64,000 nt of DNA from Oasisia sp. SBJ-2009 (lineage: Eukaryota; Annelida; Polychaeta; Sabellida; Siboglinidae): assembly GCA_964017155.1 (NCBI GenBank), contig OZ024857.1, forward strand, positions 7,552,190 through 7,616,189, given 5' to 3'. Below are positions 22,601 through 30,305 of this stretch, one piece after another (positions within the stretch are counted from its first letter, which is position 1; each line of letters begins with the position of its first letter). A program made the translations under genes and the position numbers. The notes under the pieces are model-generated. The model saw nothing but the letters and a program-made list of their open reading frames with translations. It made no database searches and was not told where the DNA came from.

Positions 22601-23343
22601 TTACTTGACCGTGGGGCTGTGGTCATTACTTGACTGTGGGGCTGTGGTCATTACTTGACCGTGGGGCTGTGGTCATTACTTGACTGTGGGGCTGTGGTCA
22701 TTACTTGACCGTGGGGCTGTGGTCATTACTTGACTGTGGGGCTGTGGTCATTACTTGACCGTGGGGCTGTGGTCATTACTTGACCGTGGGGCTGTGGGCA
22801 TACGTGTTAATGGATTCAACAATTTATGACAAATGTTATCATTCTGACCCGACAACTTCTACTGAACATATATATCATGTTATAATCACAGAAATGTAGA
22901 GTCCGACAATCTGGACCACCCACTGATAGGTGTTTAAGATTCAGTGGATATGACTTTTTATTAACTTTTTACTTATTTGACGAGTTAGGTTCACCACACT
23001 CATTTGCAGTATGCAAAGATCTATGCTTCTTGCATGGGACATTTTCTGCCTGTTACACTAGCGACGAATGTTTCAAGATACGTATGTGTCTTGCTCCGTA
23101 GGTTGTCTTAACGGTGGGGGACAGCTGAGGACATCTGGTGAGGAAACGGCAAAACAACGCCTCGCAGCGGTGGAAGAGATCTACACATCTGTGAGAATAA
23201 ACACACCCCACGACAACACATTCATTGAGAGACTGTACACGGACTGGCTCGGAGGTCACGACACTGACAAGGTCAAGGCCATGTTACATACGGAGTATCA
23301 CGAAGTGGAAAAATTCATAAACGCTCTCACAATAAAGTGGTAG
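5927..23343 (+). CDS. CIAO3: Cytosolic iron-sulfur assembly component 3 (NARFL/IOP1), complete
   Basis: CIAO3 is the [FeFe]-hydrogenase-like Fe-S protein that passes 4Fe-4S clusters from the NUBP scaffold to the CIAO1-CIAO2-MMS19 targeting complex in the cytosol. Ten exons join in frame: 5927-5992, 7907-7999, 10826-10981, 13236-13368, 15413-15547, 16948-17196, 18223-18295, 18797-18955, 20541-20698, 23102-23343. The CDS is 1464 bp and 487 residues (human 476). The N-terminal cluster ligands are C24, C70, C73 and C76 (DCLACSGC). The hydrogenase-domain ligands are C193 (ACPG), C249 (MPCYDKK), C405 and C409 (MACPAGC). The C-terminus is IKW, the aromatic-ended tail typical of CIA substrates and adaptors. 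Every junction is GT-AG. Six of its 18 splice sites abut tandem arrays. No lesion is seen, so the gene is probably active. Confidence 0.97.
6225..6643. mobile_element. 419-bp foldback MITE with 8-bp target duplication
   Basis: The ends GGCACTTATGCAGAAGTCGG and its exact inverse form terminal inverted repeats of about 28 bases, perfect to GGTGGGTCC and then nearly so. The two arms stay complementary through most of the element (for example TTTGAGGTCAAAAAGAC against GTCTTTTCGACCTCAAA), so the whole unit folds back on itself. It is flanked by ACTTAGTG on both sides (6217-6224 and 6644-6651). No coding capacity. GG..CC ends with an 8-bp duplication fit the Merlin superfamily, but that name is an inference. 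It lies in CIAO3 intron 1. Confidence 0.88.
6660..7500. other. CIAO3 intron 1, nothing recognised
   Basis: Ordinary intron sequence. No domain, RNA or array was found on either strand. Confidence 0.5.
7510..7645. repeat. (TG)n / (TATG)n microsatellite
   Basis: TG-rich tract with TGCA/TGCG interruptions, passing into TATG tetramers at 7611-7636. Confidence 0.95.
7907..7999 (+). CDS. CIAO3: CIAO3 exon 2
   Basis: 31 codons, [20 protein letters not shown] to YTQISE, acceptor TTTTAG, donor GAG|gtaacc. It carries the first conserved cysteine (C24). Confidence 0.95.
8110..8971. mobile_element. TTAA-flanked non-autonomous DNA transposon, copy 1 (862 bp)
   Basis: Flanked by TTAA at 8106-8109 and 8972-8975. 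The ends ACGACAAAAAAG… and …CTTTTTTTGTCCT are inverted repeats that stay recognisable for over 80 bases (CATACACCTAATAGAGT against ACTCTATTAGGTGTATG). It is about 90% alike copy 2 at 29,456-30,301. The shared open frame starting [20 protein letters not shown] does not stay aligned between copies and is not taken as a gene. TTAA target use suggests the piggyBac superfamily, but the ends lack the usual CCC start. Confidence 0.88.
9714..10687. repeat. 28-30-bp minisatellite in CIAO3 intron 2
   Basis: About 33 units of GGACACTGGTGGGTGTCAGT + (GT)AGGACTGA, with 28- and 30-bp variants interspersed. It ends about 140 bases before exon 3 and does not contain the splice junction. Open frames here are repeat translations. 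Confidence 0.95.
10826..10981 (+). CDS. CIAO3: CIAO3 exon 3 (N-terminal Fe-S ligands)
   Basis: 52 codons, [20 protein letters not shown] to [11 protein letters not shown], containing the CxxCxxC motif C70-C73-C76. The acceptor is TATGTAG and the donor is CCAG|gtgagt; the array of similar donors begins immediately. Confidence 0.96.
10982..11690 (+). repeat. 52-bp minisatellite of repeated splice donors after CIAO3 exon 3
   Basis: Units alternate GTGAGTGGGTGGGTGACAGA-CAGAG (25 bp) and GTGAGTGAGAGGGTGACAGA-GACAGAG (27 bp). Each half-unit begins with AG|GTGAGT, a near-consensus 5' splice site, so about 27 strong donor-like sites follow the true one with no gap. Reading on from the exon hits TGA within about a dozen codons. 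Confidence 0.95.
11700..12416. other. CIAO3 intron 3 middle, no gene
   Basis: Unique intron sequence between two arrays, with a short (CA)n tract at about 11,918-11,941. Nothing else was recognised. Confidence 0.5.
12417..13260 (+). repeat. 42-bp minisatellite made of CIAO3 exon-4 acceptor junction
   Basis: About 20 units of 42 bp. Each is TGGTGTTGTAG (intron end) followed by ACAGATGACACAGACAAGGT and on, which is the start of exon 4. The exon's own copy is the last. Units differ only at a few sites (ACAGGTG/ACAGATG). In the exon frame each upstream unit reads 13 codons and then TAG. The long minus-strand open frames here are shadows of the repeat. Confidence 0.95.
13236..13368 (+). CDS. CIAO3: CIAO3 exon 4
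   Basis: Encodes [20 protein letters not shown] then [24 protein letters not shown] plus one base. It matches the [17 protein letters not shown] segment of human CIAO3. The acceptor is GTTGTAG and the donor is ATAG|gtatgt. The alternative acceptor GACGCAG would shift the frame into a stop. Both exon edges are units of minisatellites. Confidence 0.93.
13369..15235 (+). repeat. 31-bp minisatellite of repeated splice donors after CIAO3 exon 4
   Basis: Roughly 55-60 units of GTATGTACACTGTCTCGTAT + TAAACAGATAG. Each unit contains GATAG|GTATGT, equivalent to the real donor ATAG|GTATGT, and the preceding TTAAACAGATAG copies the exon end TTTAAACATATAG. Some units carry a 13-base insertion (GTAGAACTATGTA type) and others swap TTT for TTAAA, so several variant classes are interleaved. 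Confidence 0.95.
15413..15547 (+). CDS. CIAO3: CIAO3 exon 5
   Basis: Encodes (G)[18 protein letters not shown] to [11 protein letters not shown] plus one base of Gly. The acceptor is TTTCACTAG and the donor is CCTG|gtgagt. It contains hydrogenase-domain ligand C193 in ACPG. Confidence 0.95.
15695..16962 (+). repeat. 22-bp minisatellite made of CIAO3 exon-6 acceptor junction
   Basis: About 57 units of TTGACAG (intron end) plus GTTGGGTGTGCTATG (first 15 bases of exon 6). Variants are mainly CTATG/CTGTG, ACAGG/ACATG and GTGTG/GCATG. The last unit is the functional junction. Use of the neighbouring upstream site shifts frame by 22 bases; further ones add a TGA within about 14 codons. Confidence 0.95.
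16948..17196 (+). CDS. CIAO3: CIAO3 exon 6
   Basis: 82 codons, (G)[18 protein letters not shown] to [12 protein letters not shown], including [11 protein letters not shown] and the ligand motif [12 protein letters not shown] (C249). The acceptor is TTGACAG and the donor is TCGC|gtgagt. Tandem arrays of its own junctions lie on both sides. Confidence 0.97.
17179..17372 (+). repeat. 41-bp tandem repeat of CIAO3 exon-6 donor junction
   Basis: Five units including the exon's own end. Each is ACTGTGTGATCACATCGC (last 18 exon bases) followed by GTGAGTAAACTCACCTGTGG. The fourth unit has CGTCCC instead of CATCGC. Reading past the true donor gives CGT GAG TAA, an immediate stop. Confidence 0.93.
17375..17815. 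other. CIAO3 intron 6, nothing recognised
   Basis: AT-rich intron sequence without recognisable genes or repeats. Confidence 0.5.
17816..18004. repeat. (CACACGC/CACACAC) minisatellite in intron 6
   Basis: Short degenerate units built on ACGCCACACG and then ACCACACACC. Not linked to an exon edge. Confidence 0.9.
18223..18295 (+). CDS. CIAO3: CIAO3 exon 7
   Basis: Encodes (R)[18 protein letters not shown] to HPLDS plus TT. The acceptor is TGCCCAG and the donor is TTT|gtgagt. It aligns with the GEVFRLLEEEGV…PLDSL stretch of human CIAO3. Confidence 0.92.
18389..18690. repeat. 83-bp tandem repeat in CIAO3 intron 7
   Basis: Nearly four copies of a unit starting GTGTAGATGAGGATGTGACA and ending CAGACCATATCATTTGTT. 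Copies differ at single bases and the last is truncated. No relation to the exon edges is apparent. Confidence 0.93.
18797..18955 (+). CDS. CIAO3: CIAO3 exon 8
   Basis: Encodes (F)[18 protein letters not shown] to DDLKYKTLR, with the family motif [16 protein letters not shown]. The acceptor is TGTTGCAG and the donor is CTCAG|gtttgt. The acidic [11 protein letters not shown] stretch is a variable region in the family. Confidence 0.95.
19100..19790. other. CIAO3 intron 8, nothing recognised
   Basis: AT-rich intron sequence with no gene evidence. Confidence 0.5.
19795..19870 (+). repeat. Short dispersed repeat TTCTTATATAGCGC
   Basis: TTCTTATATAGCGCAGTATC followed by CAAAGTGCTT. It shares its core and order with 50,855-50,930 (TTCTTATATAGCGCCCCATC … GGCGCTTTACAA). 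This pair of motifs recurs in many animal genomes in short interspersed repeats; I cannot name the family. Confidence 0.5.
20052..20545 (+). repeat. 38-bp minisatellite made of CIAO3 exon-9 acceptor junction
   Basis: About 13 units of AAATGTTGTCACTACTTAAT + TGTTTGTGTTTATCACAG. TATCACAG|AAATG is the true junction of exon 9, and the array's last unit ends in it. One unit has lost its AG (TCACATAAATG). In the exon frame each upstream unit reads A AAT GTT GTC ACT ACT TAA, a stop after five codons. Confidence 0.94.
20541..20698 (+). CDS. CIAO3: CIAO3 exon 9
   Basis: Encodes (R)[18 protein letters not shown] to [11 protein letters not shown] plus one base, with [18 protein letters not shown] and ligand C405. 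The acceptor is TTCATCACAG and the donor is GCAG|gttagt. Confidence 0.96.
20945..22098. repeat. 39-bp minisatellite in CIAO3 intron 9
   Basis: About 30 units of TTGGTCACTAGCCAGGTAGC + CAGTTACTGAATCTGTATG, with GTCACT/ATCACT variants. It starts about 245 bases after exon 9. The unit contains CCAG|GTAGCC, a weak donor-like string, but no exon sequence. Confidence 0.95.
22100..22370. other. CIAO3 intron 9, unique spacer
   Basis: Unique sequence between two minisatellites; nothing recognised. Confidence 0.5.
22376..22798. repeat. 25-bp minisatellite in CIAO3 intron 9
   Basis: About 17 units of CTTGACCGTGGGGCTGTGGT + CATTA, with ACC/ACT/ACA variants. Not linked to an exon edge. Confidence 0.95.
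23102..23343 (+). CDS. CIAO3: CIAO3 exon 10 (C-terminus)
   Basis: 79 codons plus TAG: (G)[18 protein letters not shown] to [17 protein letters not shown]. The acceptor is TGCTCCGTAG. It contains ligand C409 in GCLNGGGQ and ends in the conserved aromatic tail IKW. Confidence 0.96.
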
Positions 23344-23780
23344 AGACGTGTGCATGATGTAAATGATATTTATAATTATCTCTCAGGTGGATGTTTGTGT
23401 ATAAATAACTGTTTGTAATATTTCAGTGTAGCAATATTCATGTTTCGTAATATTGTGTTTTGTATTTTCAACAAGGAGCTTGTATTCCTGGTATTAATTT
23501 ATATTTTAAAATTTCGTGTTTTGCAAAATATATAAACTTTTTTCCATTGCTGTTGGACCCAGTTGCTAATATTTTACGCTTACCAATGTGGACATCAGAA
23601 AGAGAGTAACAAAATGAGAAGAAAAAAATATTAACAGTAAGAAAATAACTAGTTCTATTACCAATGTGGATATAGGGATGGTTGATATAGCAGAATAAAA
23701 TATTGTCAACTGTCTGGAAAATAGCTAACATTTCATTGTAAAATGAATATTACAGCATTAACTTATACACTAAGGTGTAC
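23344..23780 (+). terminator. CIAO3 3' UTR with poly(A) signal
   Basis: AATAAA at 23,694-23,699 is the first canonical signal after the stop codon, giving a 3' UTR of about 370 bases. The AATAAA at 23,331 lies inside the coding exon and is unlikely to serve. Confidence 0.5.
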
Positions 23781-23786
23781 TACTTC

Positions 23787-24195
23787 TTGCTGATCTACAG
23801 CTTGATCATTGCATTGATCTATAAAGGAACTTGCTGATCTACAACTTGATCATTGCATTGATCTATAAAGGAACTTGCTGATCTACAACTTGATCATTGC
23901 ATTGATCTATAAAGGAACTTGCTGATCTACAACTTGATCATTGCATTGATCTATAAAGGAACTTGCTGATCTACAACTTGATCATTGCATTGATCTATAA
24001 AGGAACTTGCTGATCTACAACTTGATCATTGCATTGATCTATAAAGGAACTTGCTGATCTACAACTTGATCATTGCATTGATTTATAAAGGAACTTGCTG
24101 ATCTACAACTTGATCATTGCATTGATCTATAAAGGAACTTGCTGATCTTCAACTTGATCATTGCATTGATCTATAAAGGAACTGGTTGATCTTCA
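23787..24195. repeat. 44-bp minisatellite downstream of CIAO3
   Basis: About nine copies of CTTGCTGATCTACAACTTGA + TCATTGCATTGATCTATAAAGGAA, nearly identical. Confidence 0.95.
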
Positions 24196-24980
24196 CTGTA
24201 AGAATATAAAATATTATGCTCAACGCACAAATGAACTAAAATTATATTACAAAATGTTTTATTGTAATTGTTAATAATGTGTGATGTGATTATGTAAATG
24301 ATTGCACTGATGATATATTCACAGCAATATGTATATACCTGTAGAGTACAATAAATATAATATGTAAAAACAACATAAAATTGTTAGTTTTCTAAAATGA
24401 AAGATCAGAAAAAGAAATATTTGTGAGGCTGTTTTATAATATAATAATAAAGTTTTATTGCCATATTCAATGTACATGATGAATTGGAATGTAGTCTGGC
24501 GTTGACTCACATAGTGGCTATATATACAATAAAATGAAATATGGCAAATAAATATAAGATATATATATAAGATATACATTGTACATAATTTGTTCTTTAA
24601 TTTTAATTAAAATAATATATTATCTATTTAACAATAATTGTGGTGTAAACTAGTTAATAAATAAATATATATAAAATGTCCTTTACATTTTTTTTAATAT
24701 ATATATAATATATATAAATTATCTTCTAAAAATATAATTTAAATTAGTAAACACATTATAAGAGGACTCAAATATCATTTAAAATTATATTTACAATTGA
24801 ATGCGTCAAATTTTGTTTTTAAAAAAATGTAAGGAGAAGAGAAGATTGTTGTTCAGCACCACCGATCCGCTACTGAGAATAGGTACACCCACAACCAACA
24901 CGCGTACAGCTCAGCCACACCAACAAGCGCCAGAAAAATTAAAATTCCACCAGAGTGACGAAAACAGCTAAGTTTCCAGG
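24196..24980. other. AT-rich intergenic sequence
   Basis: Very AT-rich, with (TA)n patches around 24,535-24,600 and 24,700-24,720. It may include the 3' UTR of the neighbouring L2-like LINE. No gene was seen. Confidence 0.5.
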
Positions 24981-24984
24981 ATCT

Positions 24985-25585
24985 TTACAGCTACGTTCTA
25001 TATTTCATTCCTGATAAGGCTGCTACGGCACTCGGGTAAAAACTATTTCTAAAGCAATTTGTTTTCGTACGGATGCATCTATAGCGTTTCCCTGATGGTA
25101 ATAATTCGAACAGATGATGGGCGGGGTGAGTTTGGTCTGAGATAATTGTGTCTGCTTTTTTTGGATCTGTCTTTATAAATGGCTGTTAGTATTAGGGAGG
25201 TGAGTTCACTACCGACAATTTATTTTGGAAGCTGTTTTCACCACTCTGTTAAGCCTGCCCCTCTGGCGCTGGCTGATGCCGCCGAACCACACACATATTG
25301 AGAATGTAAGAATACTCTCAATAGCAGAACGATAGAACTGAACAAGAATTTCTCTCCTCAGCCCGAACTTCTTTAGTTGGCACAGGAAGAACAGTCTTTG
25401 TTGGGCCTTTTTGACGACAGCATCTGTGTTGTTTTCCCAAGCTAAGTCACTTGATATTATCGTGCCTAGAAATTTAAAACAGTCCACCCTTTCGATAGAG
25501 TCGCCGTTAACAATAATGGCAGCAAGTGGGTTTTTTCTCTTCCTAAAATGGACGCATTCAGTTGTAAGTTGTTAGTGTCACACCA
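24985..25585 (-). pseudogene. L2/Rex-like LINE, ORF2 C-terminal fragment
   Basis: The minus strand encodes TTECVHFRKRKNPLAAIIV, FKFLGTIISSDLAWENNTD, KKAQQRLFFLCQLKKFGL, IESILTFSICVWFGG, then after frame breaks HHLFELLPSGKRYRCIRTKT and FRNSFYPSAVAAL. This order is the thumb/C-terminal region of L2-type ORF2. Frameshifts near 25,500-25,560 and about 25,210 make it non-functional. Its upstream side is cut by the GGGCGTCGATC element at 25,586. Confidence 0.85.
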
Positions 25586-27155
25586 CCAGGGGCGTCGATC
25601 CGGTTTTAAAACTGGGGAGGACGGGGGACCAATTTATATAGACATATGTCATATGTATGTATAATAATATATATATATATTATATGTCATATAATATATA
25701 GTATAATATGTTATAAGTATTTTTTTAATATAAACCATAATTCATTGTTGGTCTGGTGCTAATTCAAAACTAAAAAAACCTTGGTGTTATGCTATTTATA
25801 ATAGTTATGTTGACAACATATATTTGAAGAGGGGCCATGGCCTACCCCAATCACTGAATATTTAGGGGTAGACTTTGGAGTTTGGACCCAACACTGCTTG
25901 CCTGATTCATAGAGTAAAAAGATGCAGAGCTTACAAATCCCACCTTTTGGCAAAGAAATTTGTCATCACTAAAATGAGATGAAATTACACAAAGTGTATA
26001 AATCCTCTGGTTCCGCCGTCGGCGATATAATAGGCGATATAAATATCCACCAGGGCTACCAGGCTGCAACCCAAGGGGTCACAGGGCAAACAAAATTTAA
26101 TAATCTATTATGTGCTTGATGGCTATATATATATATATACACAAGAGTGCAAAATGACAGAGCCCGGCATGATGAATATTTACTGGACTTAGATCAAGTT
26201 GCGGGCTGCTGCCAACCAAGCAATTTATCTAGTGATTTTCCACTAGGTAGTCGGAAGTTTAGTTCTTATTATTAATTTAACTACTAGACCGATGTAGGGT
26301 TTTTAAGAGAAGGGAGTGATCAGTCTCGGTATATATGCCTTTAAATTTGTTTTACGAACTGAAAAAGTATGAGGACATTTCCTATGCTGACCCCCTGAGA
26401 CCGTGGGGTGGTCAGCGTCCCCCTCGTCCCCCACTGATCGACGCCAATGCTGTGCCTGTGTAGAACTTCCCAATCCAACATTTTGGCAAAGAAATTTGTC
26501 ATCTCTCAAATGGGAATCTGTCACACAAAGTGCACGAATCCGCCGCTTCTGTCGTAGGCGATAAGCATCAAGTAGGCGAGAGCTGGAAGTGCAACACAAA
26601 TGTCATCATTTTAAATTTGCTTGATGGCTAGAACCTATTAATAATATCAACACAAGGTTGATAGAGCCAGACAGCGGCTTACATTTTTCCGGTAGTTATA
26701 AATTTTCCGATTGGCCTTTCTGCGTGACAAATTAAAAATCATCAATGTGCAGCGAAATAACAAAGCCGTTTTGGTATAAATGCCACCGGCTGTTCGATAA
26801 CTGTCCTATGATAACTACTGTGAAGCGTTGTTTAAAATTTCATTCAATACATTAAAATATTACGCTTGTTTAAATAACTATCACGGATTATGGCGCACTG
26901 ACAGCAAAACTTGCCTCAAAACTTGTTTGCCTCGTGTTAATTTGCGATAAATAACTTTGCTGAACTTCATATCGCGAGTCTATTGTCTATGTACCGGCAT
27001 TTAAGAGAGATGAGTGTTAAGTCAGGCTATATGCTTCGCAATTTTTCTGAACTGAAAAGTGGGGGGGGACAATTCCTATGGCTATGCTGTCCCCCCGCCC
27101 TGAAAAGTGGGGGGACGCGTCCCCCCCCCGTCCCCCACCGATCGACGCCCGTGGC
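25586..27155. mobile_element. Cluster of elements ending in GGGCGTCGATC
   Basis: The left end at 25,586 reads AGGGGCGTCGATCCGG…GACGGGGGACCAATTTATAT. Right-type ends (CCCCCACTGATCGACGCC at 26,429; CCCCCACCGATCGACGCC at 27,133) are its inverse. Within lies a direct repeat of about 130 bases: 25,920-26,050 and 26,460-26,590 share TTTTGGCAAAGAAATTTGTC and ACACAAAGTG. Positions 25,740-25,850 match, inverted, 33,850-33,990. I read this as two or three related non-autonomous elements nested or fused. No transposase is visible. Confidence 0.6.
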
Positions 27156-27572
27156 CACTAAGGTATATAAAAATTTACCTGTGCATGAATATTAGATGAC
27201 AGGCCATTGTTTACTCAGCACCTACCACCTGCGCTATCGTTACGGCAACTACTAAAAAGCGTATATTTAGGGTCTTCATTGTCACTTGTCACCGTCTGGT
27301 GCTGTAGTCATTCTCGGGCCCGGTTAGCTCAGTCGGTAGAGCATCAGACTTTTAAAGCTGATCGTGTCTCAGCCTCAGGTGATCTGAGGGTCAAGGGTTC
27401 GAGTCCCTTATCGGGCGCACATTTAGATTTTTGTTATCGGGAAACAACCTCAGGTGACAGTTATTAATTTAGGAGGAAGTTCGTCTGATCAGCTGTTAGT
27501 ACTTATGTTCTGATATGTGGCCAAGGGGTGTTTGTTCAAGAGGGCCCCCCTCTACAATAAGCGCCAATACGC
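27085..27572. repeat. Tandem-duplicated block, copy 1 (carries tRNA-Lys)
   Basis: This block, from the run of C to …GCGCCAATACGC, recurs at 32,625-33,077 at about 97% identity. With the A segment at 32,445-32,620 (recurring at 33,091-33,262) it forms one unit of about 0.65 kb duplicated in tandem. The LINE at 27,573-32,444 split the first copy. Confidence 0.85.
27318..27417 (+). tRNA. tRNA-Lys(TTT) with 27-nt intron-like insertion
   Basis: The acceptor stem GCCCGGT/ATCGGGC, D arm GCTC-AGTCGGTA-GAGC, anticodon arm TCAGA-CTTTTA…A-TCTGA and T arm AAGGG-TTCGAGT-CCCTT all pair. The anticodon TTT is at 27,351-27,353. Bases 27,355-27,381 interrupt the anticodon loop between positions 37 and 38, the canonical tRNA intron site. 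T-runs follow within 15 bases (Pol III stop). Introns are unusual in animal tRNA-Lys genes, so this could also be a pseudogene with an insertion. Confidence 0.75.
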
Positions 27573-27829
27573 AGCGCGGGAAAATTCTATTGTGAGTGAT
27601 CGTTACATTTCTGAGGCTCCGTTCAAATGGTAAATATATCGAACGACGAACTTTTTTAGAACCACATTTTATTCAGTACGTTTTATAAACGTCCAGTGCA
27701 GTAGTGTGTCACCATTCTACTATAGATTTCAAGCAACCATTGTTGTGCGAACGAAACTTTTACTTGCTCGTTTACACAGTTCGGCAAGTACCTAACTATC
27801 GCCCACGTAAACATTGCTCGTCACGTACA

Positions 27830-28480
27830 ATGGCGACGCAGTCGGACGAACCGACACAACCTACTCCGTCTGCTAACAGTGAGAACTTTTACATCATAGA
27901 AGCCGATCAAATTGTTGTCAATGAACTACTTACGTTTGTGTCAGACAAAATCAACATGACATGATCGTCAAGCTACTGGTAGATTTTTATTCTGACGATG
28001 ACATTGCATCCGCCAAGAACATTCTATTCCAGACGGCGTTTAATGACCGTGACGCCCCGCGGCTTATCAAGCGAAAGGGCAAAGATAAAAGTCTCAACAA
28101 CAACCCGCAGACAACCGATCAAGCATGGGCGTCATGCATCGTTGACCACCACCCAGACCGACTCAGCCATGATTCGCGGGAATGGCACGTCGTCCAATAT
28201 TCGCTCCGCTAACACAAAGTCAAAGAGACGCGCGAGTACATCCAAAGCCAGAAAACAAGTCGGTGTTTTCATCACGCGACTCGCAAGATCGACTAACACC
28301 AAAGACCTGGCGACACACGTCAAGCGAGAGACTGGCTTGTCTGTGTCATGCGAACCTTTGAGAACGAAATTTGACACCTACTCGTCTTTCTGTGTTAGAC
28401 TGCCACCTCGTGATCAACACCTACTGCTAGACTCTAGGGTGGGGCCGTCAGGTGTTATGGTCAGTGCTTTCCTTGAATAA
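27830..28480 (+). pseudogene. LINE ORF1 (frameshifted)
   Basis: Starts MATQSDEPTQPTPSANSENF and continues with VNELLTFVSDKIN, then in other frames LVDFYSDDDIASAKNILF, PRLIKRKGKD and KQVGVFITRLARSTNTKDLA to VRLPPRDQHLLLDSRV. This order is typical of ORF1 proteins of invertebrate LINEs (N-terminal helical part, then an RRM-like nucleic-acid-binding part). At least two frameshifts (about 27,960 and 28,100-28,200) disable it. Confidence 0.7.
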
Positions 28481-28539
28481 GTGGATATTTGAAACCCAGA
28501 TTGCATTGTTTCTAGCTAACATTCAATCATACAATACTT

Positions 28540-29451
28540 AATGGATTGAAAATTGTAACGTTTAACTGTCATGGTTTTAAGTCATCTGTTCATGATATTA
28601 TACTGCTTTGTGAACAGTTTGATGTCATAATTTTGCAAGAGCTATGGCTTTCCAGTGAAGATGTCTCTCTATTGCGTTCTATTCATAAAGCATTTGAAGC
28701 ATATGCGGTCAGTGCTATGAATGACCAACTAGGTATACAAGTTGGACGCCCATTGGGTGGTATTGGTGTTTTATGGAGAAAATCGATTTCACATGCATGT
28801 ACAATTTGTGATTTACTAGATAATAGATTACTTGGAATTGACATTGATACAAATGATGGCAAATTGTTTATTTTAAATGTATACCTGCCTTACCAGTCAT
28901 CTGACAACTTTGAGGAATTTTGTAACTACTTGGGTAAAATTGCGTCTATAATTGAAGAAAAGGATACAACCAATGTTGTTATCACTGGTGATTTTAATGC
29001 TGCTGTTAACACTCCTTTTGAATTTGAATTAATTGCTATGTGTAAGAATATTGGTTTGGTTATCTCAGATTATGAGATTCTTGGTCGAGCTAGCAATACG
29101 TATACATATGTAAGTGATGCTCACAACTCTACCTCATGGTTAGATCACTTTATCTGCTCTCACAGTGTAAACTCGATGATCACTGATTTATATATATTAG
29201 ATGGTCTAATGCAAAAGATTGTAATATCAAAGAATATGGAAAGTGTAGTGCTGTTCATCTAGACAGAATACACACTACAGACTTGTGTACGTGCACTAAT
29301 CCTAACTGTTCAAACAGACAGCATATAAGTGACGTTGACAATTTATTCGATGATATATGTAATGCGCTTCGGGTATCTAGTCTTGAAACGATTACTACAT
29401 GCAAAAAAACTGTGTGCCAAGACTACATTGTACCTGGATGGAATGATTATG
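28540..29451 (+). pseudogene. LINE ORF2, endonuclease part
   Basis: AP-endonuclease signatures in order: IVTFNCHGF, IILQELWLS, GGIGVLWRKS, VVITGDFNA, TSWLDHFICS. The frame breaks near 29,210 and the SDH motif is missing. A linker with CTCTNPNCSNRQH leads to GWNDYV, where the TTAA element splits a codon. The first codon after ATGGA is a stop, so the start is also damaged. Confidence 0.85.
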
Positions 29452-29455
29452 TTAA

Positions 29456-30301
29456 AGGACAAAAAAACGCAACTGTTTCGTGGCATACACCTAATAGAGT
29501 TAATATAAAGAAACAATTTCCACATATACTCAATTTTTTAACGCCAGCGGTTTACCAGAAAAATATTTTTGAACACCCAGCCATCCAAATACTGTGAGCA
29601 ACACCATCTTAGACGAAGAATGACGTCACGACGGTGAGGCGCTCTCCACGCAGACTCCCTGCATGGGGTTTGGCTGTTGTCATGAAATGGCTGCAACTCG
29701 GCAATGCGCGTAACATGCTGATGACGGTAAATATAAAGTCTATTATTGTTATCGCTGAAATCATCCTATCAACTGATGATACATGTCTACTTCAAAGCAT
29801 TTCTCCTCAAAATGGACCGAGCAAAGTGAACTGTACTTGGACTGGACTGGAGGGATTCCAAACAGTACGCCCGCAAATGTGAATCAATTTCTTCAATACT
29901 ACCGGTTGTTTCAACTATTATTGCAACCGTATGCCGAACAGTAAGGCATAATTACTACAGTTTACCATAGATTTAACCACAGATTTAGATACACGTCTAT
30001 AAACAGCTGCTAGATGTCACGCCAACTGAACGAACTGTCGAAGACTCGAAGTTGTTGACCCTTAACAATGTCGCAGGTTAAGGGTCAGACATAGAATGCC
30101 GCGCGCTGAATGGCCAAGTCAATTTAACCCTTCACTTAATGGCGGCGTCTGGACCATCGTGGATTTCGTTAGAATTTTATACTTTAAAGTAACATTCTGA
30201 GTAAACCGCTGCCGTTAAAAAAATGAGTATATGTGGAAATTGTTACTTTGTATAAACTCTATTAGGTATATGACGCGAAACCGTTGCGTTTTTTTTGTCC
30301 T
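29456..30301. mobile_element. TTAA-flanked non-autonomous DNA transposon, copy 2 (846 bp)
   Basis: TTAA at 29,452-29,455 and 30,302-30,305. The ends AGGACAAAAAAACGCAAC and GTTGCG…TTTTGTCCT are near-perfect inverted repeats for over 80 bases. Removing the element plus one TTAA restores the LINE codons GGA TGG AAT GAT TAT GTT AAG GAA GCG (GWNDYVKEA), which proves the TTAA duplication. It is a relative of copy 1 at 8,110-8,971. Confidence 0.95.
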
Positions 30302-30305
30302 TTAA

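Noticed and set aside
23331..23336. AATAAA as the CIAO3 poly(A) signal
   Set aside because: It lies within the last codons of the gene, ahead of the stop; use would remove the stop codon.
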